NCBI RefSeq assembly: GCF_014208035.1
Contig: NZ_JACHMK010000001.1
Location: 1,302,001-1,366,000, forward strand
Length of the DNA: 64,000 nt
Source: Schaalia hyovaginalis
GTDB taxonomy: Bacteria > Actinomycetota > Actinomycetes > Actinomycetales > Actinomycetaceae
Direction: 5' to 3'
This document shows, one piece after another, positions 63,801 to 64,000 of the stretch. The notes beneath the pieces are model-generated. The model saw only the letters and a list, made by a program, of their open reading frames with translations, made no database searches and was not told the origin of the DNA. Positions within the stretch are counted from its first letter, which is position 1, and each line of letters opens with the position of its first letter. Both the position numbers and the translations under genes were made by a program.

Positions 63801-64000
63801 CGATCTCACAGGCGAAGCCGAGGGGGCTGTCGTGAGCGTCGCGGGCATCGTCACCCACCGTCAGCGCCCGCACACCGCGAAGGGGATCACCTTCCTCTCG
63901 CTCGAGGATGAAACGGGTCTGATCAACGTGTCCTGCGCGAAGGGGGTGTGGGAGGCGCACAAGAGCGCGGGGCTCTTCTCGCGGGCGCTCGAAGTGCGCG
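60847..64000 (+). CDS. dnaE2: Error-prone DNA polymerase DnaE2 (ImuC), C-terminus outside window
   Basis: 1,051 codons in the window and no stop. Alpha-subunit-type (family C) polymerase for SOS translesion synthesis. PHP domain at the N-terminus (PYAELHAHSAFTLLEGADQP), polymerase core with GRGSAANSAVCYALGIT, catalytic Asp414, Asp416 and Asp418 in PPDIDIDI, FQVESRAQMNTLPRLRPR, then helix-hairpin and, at the edge, an OB-fold-like start (VVSVAGIVTHRQRPHTAKGI). GTG start without ribosome site, next to an exact LexA box. With ImuA' and ImuB it forms the actinobacterial mutasome. Confidence 0.94.
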   Translation, partial: MSRAQAPVPYAELHAHSAFTLLEGADQPEDLVRTAADLGLEALAVLDVDAMRSAVQAATASRRFGLPVVQGAELTLDAACLTQIDPAARGRGWGLVPGAEDPGVRLPVLVSSPKGYTALCSAMSAHALSRPGRRLSPHGLAGLSGSARDWYVLSGTGRGPLRRALVSGGLAGARRMRDLLIEAFGRERLLIESALGPHDPDELADLLALLADEKDLPLVATGAVRCATPASQAIGDVLAATRLGVPLSRAESHLPALRSFLRSGEEMLRLHHRHPHALANSVEIARRTAFDLRLLAPGLPRTRVPEGMDEEGWLAELTRRGALERYGGRESHPRAWETIDRELGVINALGFPGYFLIVKEIVDFCAERGILCQGRGSAANSAVCYALGITAVDAVRHRLLFERFLSAGRSGPPDIDIDIEAGRREEVIQHVYSMYGRERAAQVANVITYRPRSAIRDAARALGYAPGVAKAWSKEAPDRDPSGPEGEGASADGGIPPLVSSIARALQGLPRHMGIHSGGMVLSEQPVAGICPIVWAAKEGRSVLQWDKEDCADAGLVKFDLLGLGMLTALRIAFTRLAEAGESGRDGARLGLHNLPEEDPRVYDLLCAADTVGVFQVESRAQMNTLPRLRPRCFYDIVVEVALIRPGPIQGRAVNPYLRRRLGREPVSYPHPLLEPALAKTFGVPIFQEQLMQIAIDAAGFSPAQADRLRRAMGAKRSPERMEELRPALMEGMAAHGIGAAVGEEIFAQLKSFADFGFPESHAFSFAHIVYASAWLKVHHPEEFYAALLAAQPMGFYSPASLVHDARRHGVRIAGPDVNSSELSARVARCEGSGPRPSVDAPVALDVDPSSVLRLGFDSVRGIGAGGDKILKAREEGPFKDLGECARRASLSESEILRLAKAGAFTSLGVSAREGAWAAGALGRSSWVQPFLPGTEVGGDAPGLPEMGEEEALRVEWDAMGLTVERHPLECARPELRERGVMRAIDLTGEAEGAVVSVAGIVTHRQRPHTAKGITFLSLEDETGLINVSCAKGVWEAHKSAGLFSRALEVR

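Overview
This is a high-GC actinobacterial chromosome segment. The 16S rRNA gene reads as Actinomycetaceae (an Actinomyces/Schaalia-type sequence), and the gene content agrees: polyphosphate glucokinase, SteA/SteB, a SufR-led suf operon, and an ImuA'/ImuB/DnaE2 mutasome. Species cannot be fixed by eye. Many starts are GTG, most operon genes overlap by 4 bases (ATGA or GTGA), and several genes have a TANNNT -10 element 6-8 bases before the start codon, which suggests leaderless mRNAs. No phage, insertion sequence, CRISPR array or tRNA gene was seen.

Region by region. 1-1870: the last codons of aconitase, then ppgK and map on the minus strand. 2014-5749: pheST. 5843-6334: a flavodoxin-like protein. 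6340-14580: arginine biosynthesis, argC-J-D-R-G-(O-antigen-ligase-like gene)-argH. It opens with an ArgR-type palindrome and lacks argB and argF. 14626-15888: tyrS. 15900-21484: one complete rRNA operon (16S-23S-5S) with a promoter, long-range processing stems and a strong terminator. Its leader has a stretch without A, and the DNA just after its terminator has a stretch without T made of short repeats. 21935-32680: a tightly coupled operon (RGG-TPR-HAD fusion protein, small ORF, tlyA, nadK, recN, steA, steB), then pyrG and a Nudix hydrolase. As I recall it, this order matches the Rv1691-Rv1700 block of Mycobacterium tuberculosis. 32783-39128: sufR-B-D-C-S-U-T. 39185-43908 (minus): fadD, a zinc metallopeptidase, tgt and a queuosine-precursor transporter. 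44013-45623: an ABC-F ATPase. 45806-48473 (minus): an amino-acid ABC importer with ArgR-type boxes upstream. 48607-55512: DUF4191 protein, a degenerate kinase-like membrane protein, sucB-lpdA, a small membrane protein, a SpoU-family methyltransferase and a YbhB-like protein. 55605-64000: a damage-inducible region with LexA boxes before imuA'-imuB and before dnaE2, and a large SWIM/SNF2 helicase between them.

How the parts connect. ArgR, encoded at 9854, probably controls both arginine synthesis (argC box) and amino-acid uptake (48514 box). The transporter next to tgt points to salvage of queuosine precursors. The two SOS boxes put the error-prone polymerase and its accessory proteins under one signal. 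The observations I would look at first are the shared ArgR boxes with the missing argB/argF, the RGG-TPR-HAD fusion protein, the SNF2 helicase inside the mutasome locus, and the A-free and T-free DNA bracketing the rRNA operon.
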